DNA of 64,000 nucleotides, taken from positions 1,798,001 to 1,862,000 of the forward strand of contig JAZGTN010000006.1 in assembly GCA_037783415.1 (NCBI GenBank). The letters are read 5' to 3'. This document shows positions 9,785 to 21,500 of the stretch, in pieces. Origin of the DNA: Leptasterias polaris (lineage: Eukaryota > Echinodermata > Asteroidea > Forcipulatida > Asteriidae). Made by a program: the position numbers and the translations under genes. Every line of letters begins with the position of its first letter. The first letter of the stretch is position 1. Under the pieces are notes generated by a model, which searched no databases, was not told the origin of the DNA, and worked only from the letters and a program-made list of their open reading frames with translations.

Positions 9785-12700
9785 CTGAGTTGCAAAGGAA
9801 ACAATGAAAATGGAAGATTGTTAGGAGGGAATTCGAACAATCGAAACTCACTTCATTATGTTAGCATATAAACTCTACTAAGCCCATATCTTGAGCTATA
9901 GTTGACTTGCTTTAATACAGTGTGGTACGGTACATGATTATAACAATGGCCCTTGACTTTATGTGACTTGTATCTACTTCGGCAGATGATATAAAAGTCA
10001 GAAGTGTCCTCCACAATTGAAACAACTGTAATGAACATTATCGCGTCATGTGAATCCTGTTAAAAGTACATGTAAACTTTAATTCCGTATATGTTTTACT
10101 TCCATCCGGGTGCTTCCGAATCGTTATGAGCCCAACAAAACCATGAGTGGTTACAATTACTAGGCGGTTATTTTGCTGGTTCTGTTGTGATTTTCCACTT
10201 TGTGAATGGTATGATTGCCCACAGAAAGTACATGTTCGTTTTCGTCTGATTATGTGACTTCACGTAAAAAACACTTTAATCGCACTTTGTGACGATTGAA
10301 ACAATGAGTGATTATGTTGATTGATGCACTTTGCTCATGAATTTGTATTTATATATTTATTTTAATGCGACATGTTGTTTATTTTAATTTTATGTTTTAA
10401 TATTTGTTTGTTCGTCTGTGGGGATTTGGGGTTGTTTGGTGGCTATTGATTAATCAGTAAACAAACCAACGCTTACCTTTAATTTGACAAGCTTCTTATT
10501 GAGTTCGACCTTTCGTACACAATCCTCGAATAGAACAACTAGCCTGCGGGGGGGAAACAGTATGTCAATATGAGAATAAGGCCAATTGTTCTCAGTATTA
10601 CACCAGCCAAAAATATGCCTGCTTTGATAATTTCTCATGTTTACATTATAAGATGTTTAAACTAGGTACGAATATCCTTTGGTGAACGCCCCTTTCTGGT
10701 AAAACTACCACAAGTGTGCAGACAGTCTTCATTTCACAATGGGAATAAGTTATTTGAAGAAAGCTCTGTTTGTTATTGGTTTTGTCTTTATTTTGTTACA
10801 GTCTTTTCAGAGAATAATTTAACCCCAAAATGAAAGTGACCAAAACTTGTTTTGAATGTTGAAAACCCATGCATTAGGTCTTTGCAAAACAAAGTGACCA
10901 ACTCATTTTGAATAAGAACCTTGTAGAAAACACTGTAAACGATTGAGCTAAAACTTGGCACCCAGATCAGACTTTTTGCTTTTATAGGCCATCATCATCA
11001 CATGAATCCTTCTCTCAGGGGTATGTTTGGACTTTAACAAGCTTATTACTGATTTGCAGTAGACCTTAATTCCTCAAAGGAAATTGAACGTTGGTAAAAA
11101 CAGCCAGGGTTCTGGAAGTGCGCATTTATCTTGTAATTTGAATCTTGCTTGTACCTTAACGAATTCGATGAGATTTTGATGAGTTCCACAATTTGGTGAT
11201 GTTTTGCTCCTTCTACATTGATTCCGTTGACAGATAGAATGATGTCACCTGCAAAAAAAACAAGGAATTCTCAATTCAAAGTGGAAATTCTGTCTTTAAG
11301 CGATGCTCTCTTCACTCGAGCTTACACCAGCCTAAGTTTGTATTCCATATATGATATACGGGTGATTGGATAATATTTTAAATGTGCCGTGTTTTAGGTG
11401 AGCATTTTGAGAAGTTAATACTGGTAATGCTTTTTACCGAGTGTTGTTTTAAAACCAAGACTGTATCATGTCAGATCTTAAGTGAAAGTGAATGTGAAGC
11501 TGATTTCCGTGACGCGATCAATCTTGTGACGCAATAAAGAAATGTTTTTCTTTCGCAAGTCAGGCTTGTGTGTACTCTACAAAATATTGATTCCATAATC
11601 ACCAGCCAATAATGTTTTCTTTGAGGAGTCAGAATAACACTGATATCAGGTCGACCAGAACCGATTTTTCACGGCGCTTCTTACCGCAGAATTCGGCGCT
11701 TACAGCCCATTAGATCACGCGCTTTGCAGGGCGCCGTAAAGCGCTGAATAATAATTTGCTGTAAGGTGCAGTTCCATGAATCGAAAATCAACATCAAACT
11801 ATGTAAGATTTTAAACAAGTTTTTGATAATTGATACAACGCTGTTGAGAAATATGTTTGAACAAAATGAGTTTCCCCTCCGACTAAACCGAATAACCGAG
11901 TCTCCATTTTGTCCAAACAATGTAATTGTTTATGCAGACCTTTGGAAAATATATTTCTCATTGTGAGTCTTGAGGAAGTACAGCTTTTTGTAATTCAGTA
12001 TCAATTGCCTTTTTGTGCGTTATAATTCACCTTTGTTTAATTGACTGGTACTAAATGGCTCTTTAGTGGTTTTCCTATTGCTATGATGGTCTTCCTGTAA
12101 ACGGAAGTTTGTACTGACCGATGTTTTTGATTTCAAACGCAATGGCACCGGGCACCGGGTATAACGGATTCTAAAGCGGGGGTGTAATGGCTATAAAAAC
12201 CCATTAACCATTGAAGTCTTATCCTTAAGTTATATTATCATCGTTTGTTTTTAAATTGTTTTTAAGAAAAGTCTTGTTTTTCGTCAGGAAACGTCCATAA
12301 AACAAACATGGACGAACATTCTTAAAAGCCTTTCCTGTCTTCTAATTTACAAATCCAAGTGTTATACTTGGTTGTTGTGTTTCGCTGTTCATGAGTTAAG
12401 AGTCTCAACTTAAGACACACGTGTTACTATAGTTTTGGTATTCAACCGAGAACTTCCTATAGACCTTATGCATTGACGTCACCTAGGTCCCCTTTTGTTA
12501 TACTTGGTGTGAATATAATAATAGACAATTTCAGTGGTATCATAATTTACCTGGTCTCATGCCTGCCAAGTAGGCGGCCCCGTCGGACAGTACATCACAC
12601 ACATACGTGCACACCTCCACTTCATTACTGCCCCTATGGTGTATAGCGTACGTCTGCAGAGGATAGACAAGAAATTAACCATGTCACCGGCTGGCATTTT

Positions 12701-15700
12701 AACACCCATGCACAAAGATAAAGGGGGTAAAAGAGTTAGTGCTTGTGGGGTCAAACAAGGTGGGTGATTGTAAAGGAACCTGTTTGACTTTCAGGATGTC
12801 TGGGTTAGGAGGGCACACCCAACTCAGCGAGACAAAGCAGGTTAAGTAATAATGGACTAATTACACACTTTGTTGGTTTTTTCCCTCTTGTCCGAACACA
12901 CATGTTAACATAGGAAGATAAGCCGGTCCCTTCGATTGTCAGACCACAGCCATACAGTTATCATGTTTGTACAGGACACCAGACAAACATGGCCACACAG
13001 CGTCATGTCAAGACTGTCATTGGGACTCACTTATTTTGAAATCACTCTGAACTTTTAATAAGTTTTGAAATAGTGTCTGTGTTTGTTCAATCATTCGTAC
13101 CCTGGTCTTTCATTTTTGTATGGATTCATCGAGTCAAAGTTTATTAAGTAACTTGCCAAGTAGTCTTGATAACTGTATTATAATTCTTTTCAAGATTTTT
13201 GTCTATCGTCTATCGTTGCAATTAATCGCTTCCCATTGGATGATGAAACCTCCTGTGGAACGGGGGGAAACACCCGTCTCTTCAGTGATTTTGGGGAGTA
13301 GCAGTCGCAACATGCTATACTGGGGGTGCCGAAGTGACAATGTCATGCCGAGGATATGGCTAATTGACCCGTCCAATTAGCAAAATGGATTGTCTGGATA
13401 AGTATCCGAGATGGTGACGGATCTGGGGGGTCTTAGGGTGAGAGGAGACTGAATTCAATTATACTGTAACTTCGAATGGTTAAATGTGGTTCAGGCAGAG
13501 ACACTTGCCGAAAAGGGTTTTGATTTGTATAAACAAATTGTTTCTTTATTTCGCATCTTGTTTCACTTGGTTTGAATTTTTGGACATGTCTGAACTCAGG
13601 AGTTCAAATGTGGTTGTAAGTTCGAATTCAAAGCTAGCATTATTTTCACATTGCTTAGAAAATTGGTTGTCGTCAGGTTTGTCTTCAGTTTACTAGTTTT
13701 CGTCAGATTTCTAGTTGTCGTCAGGTTATTGGTTTATCGTCATGTTACTGGTTGTCGTCAGGTTACTGGTTATCGTCAGGTTTGTCTTCAGTTTACTAGT
13801 TTTCGTCAGATTTCTAGTTGTCGTCAGGTTATTGGTTTATCGTCATGTTACTGGTTGTCGTCAGGTTACTGGTTATCGTCAGGTAACTGGTTGTCACCAG
13901 GTTACTGGTTTCGTCAGGTAACTATATAGTTATTGCCAGGATGCTGGTTGTCGTCAGGTTGAAGAAAACAATTGATTTATTTATTTCGGTTGACAATATT
14001 GTCAATCTTTAATCAATGGTTGAAAGGGAGAGGTGCCACAGCTCGGCATTTGTATACTTCCTTAATGTGAACTTTGCCAAGTACCAGGACGGGAAATAAA
14101 CAAACTATTTAAGATGAAGATTGTATTAAGGATATTCTGCCAAATTGGTTTAAGAACTTCATTTAATACCCCTCCAATTCAGTGTTATTCAATGGCATAG
14201 CGAAACTTACCTGTAATTCAAAACCGAATGAACCGCGTAGTTTGTCTATGATTATAGTTCGCCTGGAGGGAAAATAAAAAAGAGAGATTTGAGAAATTTC
14301 GTTTGCGTCTTTTGGTTAATCAGTAAATCTACAGGCCTAAATGTCAGTTCAGAAACAAGTTAAGTTTTGTGCACATCAACCTCAGACAATTAAACGTTGA
14401 GTGTTCAATCAAATGTCATCACTTGGAACTCTTTATTTTAGGTTCAAGCTACACAAATGTGAAATCAGTGTTCTCTGTTTGGATGTCGATTTCTCTCTAT
14501 GTGTGCATGACTAACTTTTGTCTATAATTCAGTAGTTACATTTCAATAACTATTGGAGTTAACGGGGTTCATAAAGAATGGCTTCAACAACTGTGTCACC
14601 GTCCGAATCTTTATCAGAGTGATGAATATTTAAAGTTTTAAAAGTCACTGATGTTCTAAAAGAGGTTGAAAATTACGTCTGCTGAAAACTTGAGTCGTTC
14701 CGTCTACAATACCGCAGCAGAGTGGAACATGACACTGTTACAGACTTTTAGATTAGTCATGTGCCATTTTTGGACTGTAACAAAACGCGATATCACAATT
14801 GCACATGAACTTGTACCCAAGCGGCCAATCACTGTCCTGATTCTGTACAAGGAAACGAAATCTGAAACTTAAATCTGAGACACGTTGCTAAACCAAGCTG
14901 GTTCAGACCTGGGTGGGGCGTTGTTTCGAAATTACAAAGCTATTTGACGGCCTCTAACTTCCTTCCAAAACGGCGGTACCAGATGATGCAACTATTGTTT
15001 CTTTTGCAGTAGTCTTAGTTGAGTTTCTACACACCTGAAGTTGACCTAAACTAAACGGTTATGTGAAAGTGTAATACATAGCTGAGAAGAAAGACCGGTT
15101 TGTATGGTTTAGAGATGACGTCATCTTTGACTGTAGTAATTTCGCGGGTGAATTTGTACCAGTGATTTAATTTTTACACGAACTTTAAGTCCAATGCATT
15201 TTTTAAGTTCTAAAACATATCTTGAAGACATCATTTTATGTTTTCGTAAATTCAACAACGTATAGGCCTATTTATAACAAATCTACGAAAACCGCATTCT
15301 GGGGAAAGCAAAGACATATTCTGTATCTGTGACGGTATGGAACTACACATCTTTCGGTTCTTCTGGAGTTCTTCGTTCGCGAACACAACCAATGACTCAA
15401 TCGACATTCACGTCCATGAACCGGCCCTCCAAATCAACATGTAAACTGTTTTTGTATAGCCTTCAAAAAAATTAAGTTTCATATTATGCTCATGAAAATT
15501 CCACACTCTGTATGTGTTTGTGATTAAAGAAAATTGGAGACAAATATCGTCAGGTGCTCTACAAATAACATTGATGTGTTGTTTTTGTTTTTTACGAGAA
15601 TTCTGCATAGTATTTACTGGGAAAAAAACAAAAGTGCAAGGCATAGCTACAGTAATGGTTTGCGACAACAACCACACATTACTGAAGATCTTAATTACTG

Positions 15701-17848
15701 AGGAGCTCCTACATCCCCCAGTGATCCGTCATTTAACCCCAGCACATGTAACAAGTAGACAGCTGACAGAGCTCGGGTAAATTAACCCTGGCGGCACCGA
15801 GACACTGAATCAGCGATTTCTCGGGCGATCTGGCAACTTTTGCTCACTTTGAAAATCAACAACAATGATGACTTGTAACAGTTCAAATCCACTACCCTCG
15901 CAATGAGGCAGAATGGCTGTCGCGGTTTGGGAGCCCGTGGGTGAAGCTTAGTTCAGAGTTGTCTGGCTGAGTCAAGGAAGGGGGTCTGGGGCACAGATGC
16001 TTGAACTGCCCCCGTTTCCGCACACGGGATCCTGTATTACACCTGTTCGATGCAGACTGATAGCTGATGCCACGATGACCGTGAACCATATGCTACGCAT
16101 TAATATCGGTGACATTTCACAGTGAAAACAAGCAGCGCGCCATCACTCATGCTCTCGTTTTCGTTAAAAAACGACGTCTCTTACCCAATGGAGTAAGGGG
16201 GCGCTCAGAACCCTTGCCCTCCCCAAGGTCGAAAAGGGCACGTTTTTCAGTGATTCCACTCATCAAAAAGGCCCCCTCTCTTTTTTACTTTTAGTGATGT
16301 CTGCGGCTTGCACAGCTCCATACACCCATTCGAACTGACTCAACTATAGGTGTTTTTAATGGTTCATCCCGATTTACATGACCAACTAGAAAACCCCGTC
16401 ACCGCTGCATGAATATATTTCTAAAATATTGGCACTAAATCGGCATAGAAAACGGAGTACCCATTTAAGTTAAAGCCTCGAGAGACAAAAAACTCATTTG
16501 GAGTCGCATTTAGTTCACGGTTCTAATTCAACACAATTTCTAGCCATAACTGGCAAGTTATTAAATGACATTCAGTATTCCGCATTAATACTATCCAACG
16601 GTTTGTCAACTACCGGGAGCACAACAAGTGACTGGATGTCTGTATGCCTAAAAAAGATCTGCAAATAAATACTCTAAACAAAATCTGTGGTATTCAAAGA
16701 AGTCTCACTGCATCTAATAACGATCAGAGCTTTGCAAATACTTTCTACATTTATATTTTACTGGGCACAATTTTGAAGAGCAGCATACATAAACACTAAA
16801 TTTTTCGAAGTAAAAACGTGGTACTTCCTTAGCAGAAAATTTGGTTACTCTAGCCAAAGGTAATTGTTATAGAATCTAATACACTCTTAAAGCCTTCTGG
16901 TCAGAATCGACCCGGATGCTGGGTCAAGGGGGCCTGACCCATACATGGGTCACACTGACCCAGAAAGTGGTTTTTAAAACTGGGCTTTTATCTCAAATTT
17001 TGCGTCAGTTTGACTCATTTCTGGGTCATTTTGACACAGATTCCGGGTCATACTGACCCAGTAACGGGTCAGGCCACACATGACCCGTATGCAGGTCAAT
17101 TCTGACCCAGTAGTTTCAGAGTGTTAGTGAGGCTTCCCACACTGAGGTTTGTCTCGAGCGAAACCAGGATTTTCAGTTAAGCAGCTCAATTAAACCTGCC
17201 TCGGGGAGTTTTGATGTATTTTCAAATTTAATTAAACAACAGTAATTAAGTTACCTCCTCGGGTTTTCCTTTTCATTTGTGAAGATGTCTCTGTCTTGCT
17301 CGACCGCATGAGCCACCTGTAGGGGGGAAAGCAATCCAAGTTGTCTTTAACGTAATATAGATCAATTCGAGAAAATGCAACCAACTGACACATTAGAACT
17401 TTTATAATTTTACACGAATCTGATCAAGATTGCGAGTGCTCACGGAGCTCGCAGTCAACATTGGTAATATTGTCAAAGACCAGTACCCGCTTTTCATGTG
17501 AACCAACATAATGATACAGGAAAATAACAAACCTGGTGAAAAAAAACATGTTTTCAATGTTTTCAAACATCGGGCATTTCAAGCAAAAATATTCAAACGG
17601 GAAGGTTTTCTAACCCTGCCCATCTTTACACTTTGATAAGTTATATGCAAATTTGTGAATATATACTTTCAGTCTTACCAATGTTGTCCACACCATTTAA
17701 AGTTGATTTGAGTTATGCTGACTCAAAAGTATGCATTCATCTATAAACCATTGTCAATTAAAATTAGTCAAAGACTTACCTCTCCCAAGTCTGGTAGAAA
17801 TATTTCCTTCTTCGCCAGTTTCGGCTTTTTTCTGTCTAAAGTTCTCAT
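9512..17848 (-). CDS. TAMALIN: Tamalin/CYTIP-like PDZ scaffold protein, seven coding exons
   Basis: Exons: 17848-17780, 17316-17255, 14262-14211, 12653-12551, 11248-11155, 10543-10477, 9784-9512. All six introns are GT-AG with matching phases, giving 239 residues. The PDZ domain spans about 46-131: binding loop GSFGFELQ (54-61), the family-specific QTYAIHHR continuation (61-68), LAGMRPGDIILSVNG (90-104), and His112 at the start of helix B, which suggests class I ligands. A heptad-rich segment (about 128-172, RTLYDKK ... RALQAQEKR) matches the coiled coil that binds cytohesins in tamalin and CYTIP. The tail is Ser-rich and ends SILDI, unlike the ESQL-type end I recall for mammalian tamalin. 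Vertebrate members link cytohesin Arf exchange factors to receptors; the same role here is inferred. At 239 residues it is shorter than the vertebrate proteins. Another ATG at 17902 would add 18 residues in frame. Confidence 0.88.
10477..10543 (-). CDS. TAMALIN: Tamalin-like exon 6, coiled coil start
   Basis: 67 nt between CCCCCGCAG and GTAAGC. It encodes LVVLFEDCVRKVELNKKL, the last PDZ strand leading into the coiled coil. Confidence 0.88.
11155..11248 (-). CDS. TAMALIN: Tamalin-like exon 5, PDZ end
   Basis: 94 nt between TTTTTTTGCAG and GTACAAG. It encodes DIILSVNGINVEGAKHHQIV and the end of helix B (ELIKISSNSL). Confidence 0.92.
12461..12492 (+). repeat. Half copy of the GACCTTATGCAT/TGACGTCA miniature element
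   Basis: GACCTTATGCATTGACGTCA is identical to the left end of the complete element at 63652-63820. No right end is present. It sits in a tamalin intron. Confidence 0.6.
12551..12653 (-). CDS. TAMALIN: Tamalin-like exon 4, PDZ core
   Basis: 103 nt between CTCTGCAG and GTAAAT. It encodes TYAIHHRGSNEVEV through AYLAGMRP, closely following the tamalin QTYGLHHREEQ...AGLTPG segment. Confidence 0.92.
13664..13955. repeat. Minisatellite with about 17-bp units and 103-bp higher-order duplication
   Basis: Units of the type GGTTACTGGTTGTCGTCA repeat through the block, and a 103-bp stretch is duplicated (the word CGTCAGGTTTGTCTTCAG at 13671 and 13774). It lies in the tamalin intron between 12653 and 14211. 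The reading frames over it are by-products of the repeat. Confidence 0.85.
14211..14262 (-). CDS. TAMALIN: Tamalin-like exon 3, PDZ start
   Basis: 52 nt between TTTTCCCTCCAG and GTAAGT. It encodes RTIIIDKLRGSFGFELQ, the first PDZ strand and the carboxylate-binding loop. Confidence 0.9.
14263..16880. other. Tamalin intron 2 interior
   Basis: No conserved exon was recognised. A GC-richer patch at 15890-16290 has short open frames on both strands, without splice-site or family support. Confidence 0.35.
16881..17125. repeat. GGGTCA-rich miniature inverted-repeat element, copy 1
   Basis: The ends ACACTCTTAAAGCCTTCTGG and CAGTAGTTTCAGAGTGTT are inverted. Inside are more than eight GGGTCA/TGACCC words in alternating orientation. 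Other copies lie at 38328-38420, 40853-41086 and 42109-42311. Confidence 0.8.
17255..17316 (-). CDS. TAMALIN: Tamalin-like exon 2
   Basis: 62 nt between CCCCTACAG and GTAACT. It begins VAHAVEQDRDIF and ends in phase 2, joining exon 3 as AG|G. Confidence 0.82.
17780..17848 (-). CDS. TAMALIN: Tamalin-like exon 1
   Basis: ATG at 17848-17846 with A at -3. It encodes a basic 23-residue leader (MRTLDRKKPK...) and ends GAG|GTAAG in phase 0. The frame extends upstream to the alternative ATG at 17902-17900 and then to a TGA at 17980-17978. Confidence 0.8.
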
Positions 17849-17902
17849 ATTGATTTGTTGGATGTTGTATCTGCCAATGGCAAACTCTGACGTGGAGATC
17901 AT

Positions 17903-19159
17903 ACACGTTGTTGGTTGTGGAAGCGCTTTGCAAAAAGTCACAAATGTATTTATATAAATATGATCGCTCCGGCTTTCTCAAATTTTATCATAGGTTTTCC
18001 ATTTCCATACGACGGTTCCAAGTCCCGGATTTGATGCGCTGAAAGTTGGCTTGATATATTTGGTGCGATTTCAATATTCGATAGTTGAAGCTTATCCAAC
18101 CGTTCAGCTGACGCGAGTACCAATCAGTGTAGATCGACAGAGAACTTCGGTAGAATAAATCCACCTAAAGCAGGGATAGTTTTGTGGGTTGTTGTCCTTA
18201 CCACAATGGTTTATACAATAGAGACAGATGTAGTGATATCTCCTTGAAGTTCAGCGCGAGCTTTGTAAGCGGTACTGTATTCAAACCAAACAAGGTTGAC
18301 TGTGGAGGGCTGAGACAAAGCGTTACTCCTATATACCTCGCCAAGGGCACGTCCCTTCTCGACTAATGTAAATGATGTAAAAGGTGTTTATCTAAACAAG
18401 AGAGTTTGTAAGACGGAAAAAAAAATCCCCGTCACACATGTGATGCTATCGTCATAAGCAGTGCGTATCGGGAGGCCCAATTCTGCCCAATCCCTGGCGT
18501 CCCTTATCTGGCGGAAGCATAGATCTCATGCATCATGTCCGGTCGTTTCTTGTTCTGCTGCTATTAATAAACTCATGATGCTATCTATTGCATTAAACAT
18601 GAGCTGTCGGATAGCGGGGACGTGATTGGCTGAGACGGTGGCTGCGATGTAAATGAGGAGATGTATCGCAGGAGGTAATTGGTTGGAGCAATTATGACAT
18701 AACACATTAACCGAGTTACATGTGAAATGATTAAAAATAGTGATCGGTAGATCAAATCTGAAATGGTTAAGGAAGAGATTTATCAATCTTTTGATATGAC
18801 AATGTTGGTCATGGTGGTAATTAATAACTATAGATAATATGTCAATACGGTAATAAGCAGTATAGGCCAATACCACTGAACTGTTCACCAGTGATAGGAA
18901 CCGTCACCACATAAACCAATCTAGCTTTCATGTATGAACCAATTCATACCATGATACTGTCAAATGCGATAAATGACATCTCCTGAGAACGTTTCTGCTG
19001 GGGTCGAAACGTCTGGCCATTAAAAAGTTGATTGCCTTTATACAACATGTCGACTTGGTATTAATCATTTTTGCTACAGCTAAATTCATCCTCTTCTTGT
19101 TAGATGTTCCGACTTATATGCCAATTTTTAAACATTTATTTCCAAGCACACCGATGTGG
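17903..19159. other. Upstream region of the tamalin-like gene
   Basis: This is the likely promoter side of the minus-strand gene. No further exon was found. A CTGAGAACG...GGTCGAAACGTC word near 18982 resembles the Penelope-like motif at 5160. Confidence 0.35.
17945..17961 (-). promoter_or_regulatory. TAMALIN: Candidate TATA box for the tamalin-like gene
   Basis: The near-palindromic TTTATATAAATA lies 43-59 bp upstream of the ATG at 17902. A start site 25-30 bp downstream would give a very short leader before that ATG. Confidence 0.4.
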
Positions 19160-19366
19160 TTAAAGGGGCTGTCTAGTCTTGATCAAAGCAGACCTGTGGC
19201 TGTACATGAAATTATGAACTCTCAGACAGTTTACTGCATGCGCACGCCTACCCTTTGCATCAAATCTTCGGAGAGTGCACGCCCTTGCAGTATCATGGAT
19301 GTGACAGTTTAAAATTCTATGTACAGCCATATGCATGTTTTAATCATGACGAGACAGCCCCTTTAA
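19160..19366. repeat. Miniature element with TTAAAGGGGCTGTCT ends
   Basis: TTAAAGGGGCTGTCTAGTC at the left and GACGAGACAGCCCCTTTAA at the right form a 207-bp inverted-repeat unit. The terminal TTAA could be the target duplication. Confidence 0.65.
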
Positions 19367-19407
19367 GCTGCAGCGAATGAGTTTGTCTAAACCACCATGT
19401 TCTTAAA

Positions 19408-19762
19408 GGGAGGGTAATACTTTCGGTAATTACCCCCAAAATTAATGGCCATAAAAACTTAATTGGTGAAAAGCACTGCAGATGATAACAATATGTAACA
19501 TTTTGAGAAACAATTCCCTTCAAAGGAATGTGATTTAGAGAGTGGGATTCAAAAACATTCAATCTGAGAACGTTTTTCAGATTGTGTGTTGCAATTTCGG
19601 ATTATTCTTCCTGCGCGGACATAACCGCGCTAGATTTTCGGCGATATCTTAAAAACACTACCACCTTTTGAAATTAAATGTTCACATTAAGTTAGTTTTA
19701 TTGTATAGGACTGGATTGAAACAATCGAACAGTTCCAAAAACCAAAGGTCTATACTTTGCCT
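19408..19762 (+). repeat. Miniature element, GGTAATACTTTCGGTAATTAC subfamily
   Basis: It shares ordered blocks (GAGAAACAATTCCCTTCAAA, GCGGACATAACCGCGC, AAACAATCGAACAGTTCCAA, TATACTTTGCCTTTA) with the copy at 23437-23785. Confidence 0.6.
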
Positions 19763-21500
19763 TTAAACCAGTTGATTGTTATTTTTTTCGGGGGGTGGGG
19801 GGTGGGGTTGTTTTACGTTCACCTACTGTCAAAAACTTTGTTTACCAAGCTTTTCGAGATATAAGCGTGGGCATCTTACAAGGGAACTTCCACGCGTACT
19901 GAGTGTCGTACATTATTGCTCAATATATTTTGTCAACAAGGAACAACCTGTTCTCGATTGCAACACAAGGAAATGTTCGGTACGTGATTGTCGAAAGAAA
20001 TGAACAATCAACTGAAATACGATCTTCATTTAACTTTGATACCAACATTGATAACCATAATAAAAAATTCCTTCTAAGATACTCTCATGTGCGGGGAAAT
20101 TATACCATCCCACCCCCCCCCCCCCCCCCCCCCCCAAACACACTTGGTTCTAATATTTTGATTTACCGAACACAAACAACCACAAAATCTATAGATTACA
20201 ACAACACACAGAAGTATTTTTCGCTGTTTTCTTAGTGACTTCCTACAATTTGTTTGTATGACGTGTCTATTGCTAACAAATATCAATCAGGATAGTTAGT
20301 TCTCTTCGAATTAGACTCAGTGATCTACTTTTATTTGTTCAAAAGCAACTGATGGACCCTGAACAAAATTACACGTTTTGCAGAAAAATGATTAGATTTT
20401 TTCAACAGACTTTTTATAAAAGATACCATGACTCATTTACCAGCCTTGGATAGATCTACCATAAGGCGGTGGTTTGACGAAAAAGTAGAAGAATTATTTG
20501 GGGGGAAGTTTTCCCTTGAATTGAAACAGTCATAAATGGATGGTGCTATTTTAGAAACTAATTGGTGGAATCGAAGGTTGCTGTGTAAACGTATCGAATG
20601 CTTTTGAATGATGAAGATAACTCCTGGAAAATAACAATATTCCCACACAGCACAAACACAGTAATCGGAAAACTTGGGGAAAACCATAGGAAATCCTGTT
20701 GCTAAGCTAGAGTTCCAAAATTCGGATTGCTAAACCACACGTTGTGCAGGGACCTTCGATTGTATACGTCAGTTTCGGTCAGGGCTGCAAAATGGTCTCC
20801 TTTAACCGTAGATGGCGTTCAGGGTTTCTGTTGACGTCGCTCGCCCTTTCTTTATTGTGGTTTTGAGCTTAATTCACATGCACTTTTAAATGACCTTCAC
20901 ATTGATGAGATATTTGCAGAACTAACGGGAAAAAGGTTTAATTTTTTACAGAACCAAACATCAGCGTGGACACAACTGCTGAGACTGATGACTTTCCCCC
21001 CAGATTCCTGCATAGAAATAGCCTATTCGAGTTATGAATTATTTGGTCACTGTATCAGAAATGTTTTGCTTTGGTGTTAATGTTCAATTGTTTATTAGTT
21101 GGTTGCTGTTGTTGTTGTTGTTTGGTTTTTGTATTCACTTGAAAGCATATGTGGTCTGTTCGAACAATTTCCAAAAGGGACATCACTGAAATCGTTTACA
21201 TTAAAACTGTTCATCAAAATGGTTGTTAATACCAAATATATTCACATTAATTACAAGCACTTCATTTTGAGGTTTAGTGAAAACTGATCCCAACTTATCG
21301 TAGGCCTACACTAGATGGATAGATTGCACTGGTTATAAATTCACCCTGAGTAATTTCAATATCCGTTATACATGTCAAATGTTTTCACAACTACTTAATT
21401 ACTCATTATTAAAATAAAAAAACACGAGATCATTATTTCAGCCTAGGGGCCAATGTATAGGCATATAAACCGAGCATCTGCCATTAGATTGTTCTGACAC
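19763..21500. other. Intergenic sequence without recognised gene
   Basis: It contains the poly-C tract and a short TGT repeat at about 21106. No exon-like frame is supported. Confidence 0.35.
20109..20136. repeat. Poly-C tract
   Basis: An almost pure run of C next to CATCCCACCC. Similar poly-G/C runs occur at 44536, 48479, 52524, 53806, 62277 and 62480. Confidence 0.9.

Noticed and set aside
13651..13929. Overlapping 92- and 68-codon frames
   Set aside because: They are translations of a minisatellite; codons follow the repeat period and no family is recognisable.
15892..16294. Extra tamalin exon in a GC-richer intron patch
   Set aside because: Frames on both strands are open by chance and lack phase-compatible splice sites; exon 2 joins exon 3 directly in phase.
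18526..18888. 120-codon minus-strand frame
   Set aside because: No domain, signal or exon structure; likely chance in a region upstream of the tamalin-like gene.
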